DNA of 64,000 bases from an uncultured Prevotella sp. (GTDB lineage Bacteria > Bacteroidota > Bacteroidia > Bacteroidales > Bacteroidaceae). Where the stretch lies: contig CAMJDL010000001.1 of NCBI GenBank assembly GCA_946404405.1, positions 62,001-126,000 of the forward strand. Direction: 5' to 3'. The position numbers and the translations under genes are program-made. The notes below the pieces were generated by a model, which made no database searches, had not been told where the DNA came from, and saw only the letters and a list, made by a program, of their open reading frames with translations. Shown one piece after another: positions 26,303 through 34,686 of the stretch. Every line of letters begins with the position of its first letter. Position 1 is the stretch's first letter.

Positions 26303-28129
26303 TTAGTATCCTGGATTCTGATCAGCAACCGATATAGCAGTATTGGTTTCAATCTCTGCTGCGGGAATAGGACGCAACCACTTCACTTCACCCTTGCCGT
26401 TCGACATGTCTGCAACAGAGCTGATGACGGGGTTAAACTCCACATTGTAGCGTACCAGCTGACGTGTGCGGCGCAGGTCTATCCATCGGGTGTTTTCGCC
26501 ATACAATTCGCGGGCCTGCTCGTCGAGCACGACATCAAGCGGTGTTATGGTGAAGTTTGCATCAGTCTCGTAGTCGGGAACATAGTCAGCAAAACTGTTC
26601 AACTGCGTGGCCTTGGCACGTGCACGTACAGCATTGACCATCTGTAAAGCCTTGGACTCGTTGCCCGACATGAGGTATGCCTCAGCAGCCGTCAGATAGA
26701 TGTCACTTAGATGCAGTAGCACGATGTCACGATAGCCCGTAGCGTTGTTCTGCTGGGGTGTTTCAGGGTCGTCGAATTTCTTGACCGACGGCACAACGGC
26801 AGAACCATGCTGACCGCGCAGGTATTCCGAATAATTCTCCGTAAATGTCTTGTCTTTCGTGCCATCCTGCTTGATGGAGTAGAGCGTCGACTGGCTGGCC
26901 AGCACATGTATTTGTACGGTAAGTGCACCATTGTTCTTGGCCAATTGAGCCTTATGGTCGGTAATGAATTTCTCGACTTCCGCCAGCGAGACATACCATG
27001 GGAAATAGCAGTCGGCTATAGACATCGTAGCCCGCTGTGCAGCCGTTTTGTGGTAATAGGCGAAATAACCCTCTTCCTGCCATCGTCCGAAATAGTTGTA
27101 CGTGGTCATCATAAAGGTGGCATCGAGTCGTTCGTCACCCTTTGCCCACAGATAGATGGACTTTGCAGATGGCGAGAGCGAGCTGCCTGTAGCCTTCATA
27201 CCGTTCTCAACAGGATTGCCCATCTGGCTACCGTATGTACCCTGACGATTGTGCCCTCCAGTAACAACATCACCAGGAAAGCCATTACGCTCATACTGTA
27301 CAGCAAAGATTTCCTCGTTGTTGCCCTCGTTGGCAGGGGCCCACTTGTCTTCAAATGCCATAGTCAACTGCTGGCCGCCAATCACTTCGTCGGCTATCTG
27401 GGCAGCCTTTTGGAAATAGGTGGTGCCATTGACGGTATATGTGCCTTTGGCTGCATCAGTAAGCGTCGTTTCCAGATCCCATCCTGCTGCCAGACATACT
27501 TTCGCCAACAATGCCTTGACGGCACGTCGACTGACGTATCCATTGAAGTCTTCTGCAGGAAGATTATTGTCAGAGGCTATGCTTTCTAAATCACTAATCA
27601 TAGCCTGATAAATGTCGGCCAGCGATGTGCGTGGATAATCCTTACGTGCGCTCTCAATATATTCAGTAATATATGGCACTGATCCAAACTGTTGGGTCAG
27701 CATATAATAGCCATAGGCACGTATAAACTTGGCCTCTGCCACATTGCGGGCTTTCTGTGTTCCATACTTCAGCATACAATTGGCATTGTTTATCAAAGCG
27801 TAAGCATTCTGATAGAAGCTTGTCACATCACTATTTTCAGCAACAATCGTGTATTGCCCCATATTACCAGCACTAGTACCACGCGATGGTACATAGAGGT
27901 CTGTACCATATTCGGTCAACGATGTGTTAGTAGCCATTGATTTTATGCCGCTATACATCACCACACGCAAAGCCTGCTGTCCTTCGTCGGTATTGAAATA
28001 ACCCTCAGCTTCAATGGCTGCCTTGTTCTCGGGCTGTAGGAAGTCTGCACACGATGTAAGGCCAAATACCAATAAGCAATAACCAATAACCGTTATTGTG
28101 CCCGATAGTTTATTTATCTTGGTAATCAT
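26303..28129 (-). CDS. SusD/RagB family glycan-binding lipoprotein
   Basis: About 608 residues. The ATG at 28129 (MITKINKLSGTITVIGYCLL) is chosen over an upstream TTG at 28138. Lipobox LTSC, mature start CADFLQPENKAAIEAEGYF. TPR-like helical SusD fold, with YLTAAEAYLMSGNESKALQMVNAVRARA and the closing ELYGENTRWIDLRRT block typical of RagB/SusD. It forms the lid of the SusC porter and captures oligosaccharide at the outer membrane. It lies 27 bases after susC, with a CAATTCT-type short repeat in the gap (28131-28156). Confidence 0.95.
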   Translation of the reverse strand: MITKINKLSGTITVIGYCLLVFGLTSCADFLQPENKAAIEAEGYFNTDEGQQALRVVMYSGIKSMATNTSLTEYGTDLYVPSRGTSAGNMGQYTIVAENSDVTSFYQNAYALINNANCMLKYGTQKARNVAEAKFIRAYGYYMLTQQFGSVPYITEYIESARKDYPRTSLADIYQAMISDLESIASDNNLPAEDFNGYVSRRAVKALLAKVCLAAGWDLETTLTDAAKGTYTVNGTTYFQKAAQIADEVIGGQQLTMAFEDKWAPANEGNNEEIFAVQYERNGFPGDVVTGGHNRQGTYGSQMGNPVENGMKATGSSLSPSAKSIYLWAKGDERLDATFMMTTYNYFGRWQEEGYFAYYHKTAAQRATMSIADCYFPWYVSLAEVEKFITDHKAQLAKNNGALTVQIHVLASQSTLYSIKQDGTKDKTFTENYSEYLRGQHGSAVVPSVKKFDDPETPQQNNATGYRDIVLLHLSDIYLTAAEAYLMSGNESKALQMVNAVRARAKATQLNSFADYVPDYETDANFTITPLDVVLDEQARELYGENTRWIDLRRTRQLVRYNVEFNPVISSVADMSNGKGEVKWLRPIPAAEIETNTAISVADQNPGY

Positions 28130-28156
28130 AATTCTCAATTTTCAATTCTCAATTCA

Positions 28157-31100
28157 TCAGAACTTGATGTTTGCACCAAACTGCCACGTCACAGTACTAG
28201 GACCATCGTTGCTGAGCGATGCGGAAGCCCACTCAGGATCGTAGCCCTTATAGTCAGTAAAGACAAACGGATTGGTAACTGTTGCATAGAGACGTAGCTG
28301 CGAGCATCCGAACTTTGCAAGAAGCGACTTCGGCAGTGAGTAACCCAAGGTGATATGCTTCACTTTTACAAAAGAAGCCTCGGCAAACGAGTTGGTCACA
28401 CCCAGGTAGTAGCTGACCATGTCAGGCTTCTCCACCACACTCATTGCGGGGAAGGGATAGCTACCCTCATGAGTGGTTTCCTGATAGACGGGGTTGATGA
28501 ATGTGCCGTCTGGCAGTTCTCCGTCGCAGTCAATCATGGTTCCGGCGGGAACATAGAAGTCGAGATTCAGCTTCGTGCGTCCACGGTGGCTGGAATTCGT
28601 ACTCATGTACTGATTGTAGAAATTCGAATAGACGGTATATCCCTGCTTGGCATAGATGGAGAACGAGAAGTCCCAGTTACGCCATGAGAGATTCGATGTC
28701 AACGAACCCGTCCACTTGGGGTCGCTGCGGTAGATGCGCTTGTCGGCATCGTCAAACTTACCGTTACCGTCACGGTCAATGATGATGGGCGAGCCTTCTA
28801 CCCAACCGTAGCATTTGTTATAGTAGGCATACTCCTTCACCGTCTCACCTGGTGTGAATCCGCTGAGTCGGGCGATCTCGTGGTCAGGAACAGTCATGTC
28901 ATGAGTAGAAACAATGCCGCCGAACTCATAGCTGTAGATATTGTTGTAGGGCTCGCCAATCAGCAAGTTGCCTGTTGGGCTGGTGCCGTTATACAGGTTG
29001 CCAGTACCGTTGATTTCCAATACCTCGTTATCATTATGGGCAAAATTGAAGCTGGTAGTCCAATGCCAGTCACGGGTAACGATATTCTCTGTGGTCAGAC
29101 TAATCTCGATACCTTTATTGCGCACACTGCCGACATTGGTTGTCAGACTGGTTCCGCCGGTCTCTAACGGCAGTTTTACGCTATATAGCAGGTCGGTGGA
29201 CTTCTTGTTATACCAGTCAATACTACCACGGATGCGCTCATCAAGGAATCCGAAGTCGAGACCAATATTCACTTCATGAGCTTTCTCCCACTTCAATGAC
29301 TCGTCGACCAGACCATTGGGGCGCATACCCTGATAATAGGTCGATTCAAAGGGATAGAATGACTGTCCGCCTACCGTCAACTGAGTGGCGTATGCGCCCA
29401 CGTTATTATTACCTGTTACACCATAGCTCAGGCGCAGTTTCAGGTTCGACACCCATGGCAGGTTTTTCTTCAAAAACGCCTCCTCGCTGATGCGCCAAGC
29501 AACGGCTGCAGAGGGGAACGAGCCCCATCGGTTGCCATCGGCAAACTTCGACGAGCCATCCCAACGGATGGTACCGGTCAGCATATAGCGGCCCAGTAAA
29601 GTATAGTTAGCACGTAAGGCATAACTGAGCAAACTGGTCTCACTATAGCCTGTCGACGAACGGTCATAGTCGTAGCCCTGATCGCTGGTACCAAGAGCCC
29701 ACCAATTGGTTCCCTCCATCACATTCTTATAGTACAAGTTCTCGCTTTCGCCATTGCTGTAGGCTGCTGATACGAGTCCCATCAGGTTCAAATGGTGGAT
29801 GTCGTCAAAGGTATGGTCCCATGTCACGATGTTATCCCATGTCCACGAGTACCCCTGAGAGGTCTGACGTCTGGCCTGATTCTCCGTCTCGCCCACTTCT
29901 ATACCTTGATAGAAGCCGTAACGATAATAGCTGAATGTCGGCGAGAAAGTTGTTTTAAGACTCAGTCCCTTCATCGGTGTTATCTGAAGATATACATTGC
30001 CCAGGGCGTTCCAACTCAAACGGTTGGACGACTGGTCCTGCATATAGAGCAACGGACTATAAGCACTGGTAAAGGCAGCAAAGTCGGTACCTAATGCCCC
30101 GTATGTGCCAGGTTGCTTGTTGATATTACCATCAGCATTGTAAGCCTGCATAAAAGGGTTCATGGTGAAAGCGTTGCTCACACCCGTGTCACTGGCGTAG
30201 TCATGGTTCTGACGGGCCAGATTCACGCTGAAGCCAGTACTGACCACCTTACTGATCTGTGCGTCAAGACTACCCTTAATCGTGAATTTGTTCTGCTCGT
30301 CGCCCTTATAGATACCTTTTTCTTGCTGATAGCCCAACCCCATGTGATAGTGTACTGCTTCGGTGCCGCCGGTAACTGCCAGGTAGTGGTTCTGCTGCTG
30401 GCCGTCCTGTAGAACCAGGTCACGCCAGTTATATGTCTTGCCATCAGCTAAAAACTCCTTCACACGGTAGCCCTTGGAGGCATCCTTCGAGTCAGTCTGA
30501 AGATATGTACGCATCAAGTCGCCGTTCTGATATAGAGGCTGTCCGCCGTTCTCGTCGCCATTGACAAAACTCAGGAAAGCCATATTACGATAGTTGTAAT
30601 ACTCCTTAGCGTCCATAAAGTCAGGCATACGGGCCACCTTGCTTACGCCGTAATAGCCATCGTACGAGATGGTAGGTTTCTGAACCTTTTTGGCCACATT
30701 GGCACCACTTTTGGTAGTAACCATGACAACACCTGCCGTAGCACGTGAACCATAGATGGCTGTCGACGAGGCATCCTTCAAAATATCGATACGCTCAATA
30801 TCCTGTGGATTCAGGAAATCAATGTCAGAACAGATGACACCATCGACTACATACAGTGGTGACTGTGAACCGCTGATAGAGTTCTTGCCACGTATCTCGA
30901 TATTCATCGAACTGCCAGCACGTCCTGCCGTTTTAGTGATGTTAACACCAGCCACTGAGCCTTGCAATCCCTCCAAAATGCTGGGAGCACCCTTCTCGTT
31001 CAGTTTCTCTGTTCCAACACTACCAACGGAACCTGTTAGGTCGCTCTTTTTTAGAGTACCGTAGCCCACGACTACCACCTCGTTCAGCATTTGGGCATCG

Positions 31101-31390
31101 TCACGCAGTGTAACGTCAATCTGCGTCTTCTGTCCAACGGTAACCGTCTGAGGTTGATATCCAACGTACGAGAACTCTATCTTGGCCGATGATGGTACTG
31201 ATGGAATGGTGAACTGTCCGTCATAATCAGTCACAGCAACCGATTTACCGTTAATTGCAACTGAAACGCCTATCAGCGGTTCGCCGCTACTGTCTTTAAC
31301 AGTACCTTTTACCGTCTTTTGGGCCATAGCCACAAGACCAGCAAAGGCCATCAGTGCCGTTATAAGGTTTCTTTTGTTTAACAGATGCAT
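28157..31390 (-). CDS. SusC/RagA TonB-dependent outer-membrane porter
   Basis: 1077 residues. Signal peptide (ending GLVAMAQ), carboxypeptidase-regulatory-like domain (about 27-105, GTVKDSSGEPLIGVSVAING), TonB-box region (NEVVVVGYGTLKKSDLTGS), plug with DIERIDILKDASSTAIYGSR, and a 22-strand barrel ending in VTWQFGANIKF. It imports large oligosaccharides with SusD, using TonB energy. It is the only SusC in the window, so all pectin-derived products of this region presumably enter here. It lies 90 bases after the tandem-duplicated secreted protein gene; that gap holds a weak GGCGG/CCGCC hairpin but no promoter match. Confidence 0.96.
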   Translation of the reverse strand: MHLLNKRNLITALMAFAGLVAMAQKTVKGTVKDSSGEPLIGVSVAINGKSVAVTDYDGQFTIPSVPSSAKIEFSYVGYQPQTVTVGQKTQIDVTLRDDAQMLNEVVVVGYGTLKKSDLTGSVGSVGTEKLNEKGAPSILEGLQGSVAGVNITKTAGRAGSSMNIEIRGKNSISGSQSPLYVVDGVICSDIDFLNPQDIERIDILKDASSTAIYGSRATAGVVMVTTKSGANVAKKVQKPTISYDGYYGVSKVARMPDFMDAKEYYNYRNMAFLSFVNGDENGGQPLYQNGDLMRTYLQTDSKDASKGYRVKEFLADGKTYNWRDLVLQDGQQQNHYLAVTGGTEAVHYHMGLGYQQEKGIYKGDEQNKFTIKGSLDAQISKVVSTGFSVNLARQNHDYASDTGVSNAFTMNPFMQAYNADGNINKQPGTYGALGTDFAAFTSAYSPLLYMQDQSSNRLSWNALGNVYLQITPMKGLSLKTTFSPTFSYYRYGFYQGIEVGETENQARRQTSQGYSWTWDNIVTWDHTFDDIHHLNLMGLVSAAYSNGESENLYYKNVMEGTNWWALGTSDQGYDYDRSSTGYSETSLLSYALRANYTLLGRYMLTGTIRWDGSSKFADGNRWGSFPSAAVAWRISEEAFLKKNLPWVSNLKLRLSYGVTGNNNVGAYATQLTVGGQSFYPFESTYYQGMRPNGLVDESLKWEKAHEVNIGLDFGFLDERIRGSIDWYNKKSTDLLYSVKLPLETGGTSLTTNVGSVRNKGIEISLTTENIVTRDWHWTTSFNFAHNDNEVLEINGTGNLYNGTSPTGNLLIGEPYNNIYSYEFGGIVSTHDMTVPDHEIARLSGFTPGETVKEYAYYNKCYGWVEGSPIIIDRDGNGKFDDADKRIYRSDPKWTGSLTSNLSWRNWDFSFSIYAKQGYTVYSNFYNQYMSTNSSHRGRTKLNLDFYVPAGTMIDCDGELPDGTFINPVYQETTHEGSYPFPAMSVVEKPDMVSYYLGVTNSFAEASFVKVKHITLGYSLPKSLLAKFGCSQLRLYATVTNPFVFTDYKGYDPEWASASLSNDGPSTVTWQFGANIKF

Positions 31391-31480
31391 TATTCTGTGT
31401 TTTTAGTTCTTAAAGCTAAGAAATGAGAGGCGGGCCGTTGTAGCAGTCCGCCCCATTTAATTAAACTTGTCGAGAAGATA

Positions 31481-33028
31481 TTATTTTACAACATATTTCT
31501 TGCCATTCTTAATGACCAGACCTTTATAGCTACTGCTAACCTTCTGTCCAGAAATATTGTAAGCGGCAGCCTTGCCAACATGCTCTGCTTGAATAGTGGC
31601 AATGCCTGCTGCTTCTTCGGCAGCCTTGCCAGCCTCTATAAAGGTTTGAACGCTGTTTTCCTTACCGATAGTCACGCCCTCAGCCTGTGGAGCTGTTGCT
31701 GCTGCTTCAGCACTGGTATAAACCACCATCCAGAAGCGCTCCTGGTTGTTGCCGTTAAACAGGAAACAGAACTCACCCTCGTAAGCCTCGTTGCTGAAAT
31801 CGATTGAAGCGAAGCAATAGCCGGCATTATGGTATGTGGGCGAATAGCCATCTTTGGCATTCTCCTCGACAACGACACATGGATCCAGTGGATACTTAGC
31901 CTGTTCGATAATAGTCTTGTTGTCTTGGATACCAGAACCGATAGGTTCAGTCCACTCCCACTCAGTTGAACTGGGACCGTATGCATAGAGGTAAGTCCAG
32001 TTGTCACCCTGTGACCAACCATAGAAATTAATCTTATAGACCTTCTTGCCCTCAGGAATGATAAGCTTCTGAGCACTGTTGTTTTTTGCATTCAGCACTT
32101 TTCCGCAGTATTCACGAATGGTTTGTGCCTGCGTGCGTGAAGAACCGTCTGCACGGGTCAAGATGAATCCACTCACGTTCTTAGTGATGGTATCAGTATA
32201 GAAGGCTGTATTCGTCTGGTCAGCAGCGTTTGTACCAGTCTCGTCTTTTACCATGGTGTCCCATGACAGTTCAAGGATATTGGCCTTCAACTCAGCCTGA
32301 CGGTTGTTCTCAGCATCAATGAAGATGGTCTGACTTTTGTCCTTACCTATCGTAGGTGACTCAGCTCCAGGAGCAGCTGCTGCAGCTTCCTTGGTGGTAT
32401 AGACTACCATCCAGAAACGCTCCTGGTTGTTGCCGTTGAACAGGAAACAGAACTCACCCTCGTATGCCTCGTTGCTGAAATCGATTGAAGCAAAGCAGTA
32501 ACCGGCATTATGGTAGGCAGGCGAATAGCCATCTTTGGCATTTTCAGGCTTCACGACACAAGGATCCAACGGATACTTGGCCTGTTCGATAATAGTCTTA
32601 TTATCCTGAATACCAGAGCCGATGGGGTCAGTCCACTCCCATGCAGTCGAAGCGGGGCCAAATGCATAGAGGTAGGTCCAGTTGTCACCTTGCGACCAAC
32701 CATAGAAATTAATCTTGTAAACTTTTGTTCCATTAGGAATTACCAGTTTCTGTACAGAATTATTCTTGGCATTAAGAACTTTAGCACAATACTCACGCTC
32801 GGTCTTGGCCTGTGTACGGCTACTTCCATCCTCACGGGTCAGAATGAATCCAGTCTTGACGGTCTTTGTCTCGTCAGCCCAGAATTCTGTGTTTGTCTGG
32901 TCAGCAGCATTCGTACCTGCTTCGTCCTTCACCATGGTGTCCCATGACAGTTCCACCACTCCATTTTGTGCATTGGCTGAGCTCATGCCGAGCAGTGCCA
33001 TTGCAATCAGTGTAAAAATTTTCTTCAT
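31481..33028 (-). CDS. secreted protein with two near-identical ~225-residue repeats
   Basis: 515 residues from the ATG at 33028. Signal peptide ending SSANAQ, then repeat A (about 24-245) and repeat B (about 249-470), both starting LELSWDTMVKDE-like. They share long identical stretches such as FYGWSQGDNWTYLYA and SIDFSNEAYEGEFCFLF. A short helical linker and the tag YNISGQKV...KGLVIKNGKK follow. I do not recognise the repeat as a named domain. Paired Trp, Tyr and Asn residues suggest a carbohydrate-binding beta-sandwich. It is the first gene of the susCD unit, where surface glycan-binding proteins are not usually placed. It is driven by an operator-type promoter (33070-33131). The repeats are also very similar in DNA, which points to a recent duplication. 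Confidence 0.75.
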   Translation of the reverse strand: MKKIFTLIAMALLGMSSANAQNGVVELSWDTMVKDEAGTNAADQTNTEFWADETKTVKTGFILTREDGSSRTQAKTEREYCAKVLNAKNNSVQKLVIPNGTKVYKINFYGWSQGDNWTYLYAFGPASTAWEWTDPIGSGIQDNKTIIEQAKYPLDPCVVKPENAKDGYSPAYHNAGYCFASIDFSNEAYEGEFCFLFNGNNQERFWMVVYTTKEAAAAAPGAESPTIGKDKSQTIFIDAENNRQAELKANILELSWDTMVKDETGTNAADQTNTAFYTDTITKNVSGFILTRADGSSRTQAQTIREYCGKVLNAKNNSAQKLIIPEGKKVYKINFYGWSQGDNWTYLYAYGPSSTEWEWTEPIGSGIQDNKTIIEQAKYPLDPCVVVEENAKDGYSPTYHNAGYCFASIDFSNEAYEGEFCFLFNGNNQERFWMVVYTSAEAAATAPQAEGVTIGKENSVQTFIEAGKAAEEAAGIATIQAEHVGKAAAYNISGQKVSSSYKGLVIKNGKKYVVK

Positions 33029-33069
33029 AAGTTTGTTTTGTTTGTTAGTGATAAAATATTTTTTTGCTG

Positions 33070-33131
33070 CAAAATTACCCATTTCATCGGCAAAAGGGGT
33101 GTATAATTAAATCAAAAGGGTGGATTATTGC
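33070..33131 (-). promoter_or_regulatory. susCD operon promoter with two tandem CACC repeats
   Basis: Minus strand: -7 TAATTTTG (33070-33077); CACC cores at plus 33098-33101 and 33119-33122. Spacings are 20 bases to the -7 box and 21 between cores. Repeat units read GCAATAATCCACCCTTTTG (distal) and AATTATACACCCCTTTTG (proximal). Confidence 0.75.
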
Positions 33132-33140
33132 ACCAAATCG

Positions 33141-34448
33141 TTATTTGAGCATTATTTTCCGTCCATTGATGATACAAATCCCCTTGTAGTCGGCATTTAC
33201 ACGCTGACCAGCCAAATTGTAGATAGCGCCATCTGTCGGTATCGCGCTTTTGGCGACGTCTATGCCTGATGTGTTCAGCGAGATATTTCTAATAGGTACG
33301 CGCGTAAATTGTGCATCGTCCTTGTTAGTGGAGTAGCTGACGTAGAGATAGTCGCCATATACCAATGCCTTGGGGTAGCTGTAGCCCAGCGTCTTCGCCT
33401 TGCCCTCATAGCGACGGGACGTGTAGTCGCCGGCCTTACCTGATCGGAGAAGATAGGAATGGTCGAAAGTCTTGCCATCAGCGCTCAGCGTCAGTGCCAA
33501 GGGTACGCGCCACGTGGTGTTAGAACTGTTTGTGACACGACCCGGATTATTTACATAAAACACGGTTCCATCGGGAAGATTGCCGGCACACTGCTTGGCA
33601 CGTGAGTCTGGCATATTGGTTTTCACGGATTTTGTCCATGTCTCACCGCGGTCATTACTCGTAGCAGCGAGCGTCTTATACGACCCTTTTTGGTCGCGCA
33701 TCACCATGACCAGTGTGCCATCTTTCTGCAGGAAGAAGCTGGGCTCCAACTCTGCCGACTGCGAGCCGTTGTCGGTATATTGGAACTGGCCTTTCTTCCA
33801 CCCCGTACGCCCCGTCGGATCGTCGGTATATATAGGACAAAGTTTCAGTCCTGGCTGGAAATGGGCGGCTCCTATGATGCGACCGTCACTCAGCACATGC
33901 GGGTCTTGTTCGAAGATGCCGTTCAACTGACTGCCGTCAGCCATCGTCACATCCTGAGACTGTGTCCAAGATAGGCCGTCCTCACTCTGCATATATTGTG
34001 TGAAGCCACCGCTGTTGGCAATATCCTTCGTACGTACATTAATATATGCAATCAGAAGATTGTCTGTAGCCAGCCAACCGCCTGAAGCACAATATCCATT
34101 ATCAACGGTAGGGCAGAGCACCATAGGATCGCTCCATGTCACACCTCCGTCGGTGCTGATGGCGTATGCCACATAAGTATCTTCAGCATCCTCATCCTTG
34201 GCAGATGTTTGCCACATGCAATAAAGCTTGCCCTTGAAGGCCGTCATCACTACACCATTGGCATAGTGCGGACCGTCATTCTTGGCTGCCCAAACGGTGA
34301 ATGTTTCTGCCCCAGAGGCATAGTCAAGCCCCATGGTCTCCTTGTCGGTAGCATTAAAAAGTCCATCAACAACGGAGAAAGGGACATCATCGGCTAATGC
34401 CGTCATGACCGTAATCAAAAAGTAAAATAGAGTAAACGTTTTTCTCAT
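33141..34448 (-). CDS. secreted BNR/sialidase-fold protein
   Basis: 435 residues from the ATG at 34448. Signal peptide ending TALADD. Asp-box motifs mark a six-bladed propeller: STDGGVTWSDP, SEDGLSWTQS, SNDRGETWTKS. The C-terminal tag is YNLAGQRV...KGICIINGRK. The fold is that of exo-sialidases (GH33-like). In a pectin setting, sialic acid is not expected. GH33 also contains enzymes acting on Kdo, a rhamnogalacturonan II sugar, so that is one possible role, but I could not confirm the Arg triad or the Tyr/Glu pair. It has its own operator-type promoter at 34481-34541, divergent from regulator 2. Confidence 0.72.
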   Translation of the reverse strand: MRKTFTLFYFLITVMTALADDVPFSVVDGLFNATDKETMGLDYASGAETFTVWAAKNDGPHYANGVVMTAFKGKLYCMWQTSAKDEDAEDTYVAYAISTDGGVTWSDPMVLCPTVDNGYCASGGWLATDNLLIAYINVRTKDIANSGGFTQYMQSEDGLSWTQSQDVTMADGSQLNGIFEQDPHVLSDGRIIGAAHFQPGLKLCPIYTDDPTGRTGWKKGQFQYTDNGSQSAELEPSFFLQKDGTLVMVMRDQKGSYKTLAATSNDRGETWTKSVKTNMPDSRAKQCAGNLPDGTVFYVNNPGRVTNSSNTTWRVPLALTLSADGKTFDHSYLLRSGKAGDYTSRRYEGKAKTLGYSYPKALVYGDYLYVSYSTNKDDAQFTRVPIRNISLNTSGIDVAKSAIPTDGAIYNLAGQRVNADYKGICIINGRKIMLK

Positions 34449-34480
34449 ATTATCATTAGTAGTTTGTTTGTTTCCGGCTG

Positions 34481-34541
34481 CAAAATTAGTAAAATACCAC
34501 CCTATCAAGGTGGAGAATTATACCAAAGAGGTGTAAAAATA
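34481..34541 (-). promoter_or_regulatory. BNR-protein promoter with two tandem CACC repeats
   Basis: Minus strand: -7 TAATTTTG (34481-34488); CACC cores at plus 34509-34512 and 34530-34533, with 20 and 21 base spacings. A CCACC/GGTGG inverted pair overlaps the proximal core. Confidence 0.7.
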
Positions 34542-34657
34542 TACCAAATATATCAGAAACAACAAAAAGATTCCAATCACTTGCATCCCAAAGTGAAAAT
34601 TATCTGTTTTTTTGTCGAATTTCTGACGAAAATGCAGTTCTTTCAGAATAAAATTCG

Positions 34658-34665
34658 TACTTTTG
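34658..34665 (+). promoter_or_regulatory. regulator 2 promoter -7 box
   Basis: TACTTTTG, 21 bases before the regulator ATG at 34687. No CACC repeats and no clear -33 TTTG. Confidence 0.5.
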
Positions 34666-34686
34666 TACCACCTAAACAGTAACAAT

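Noticed and set aside
31391..31480. Separate promoter or terminator between the duplicated-repeat protein and susC
   Set aside because: There is a GGCGG/CCGCC pairing but no T-run and no good TAnnTTTG box; the genes are treated as one unit.
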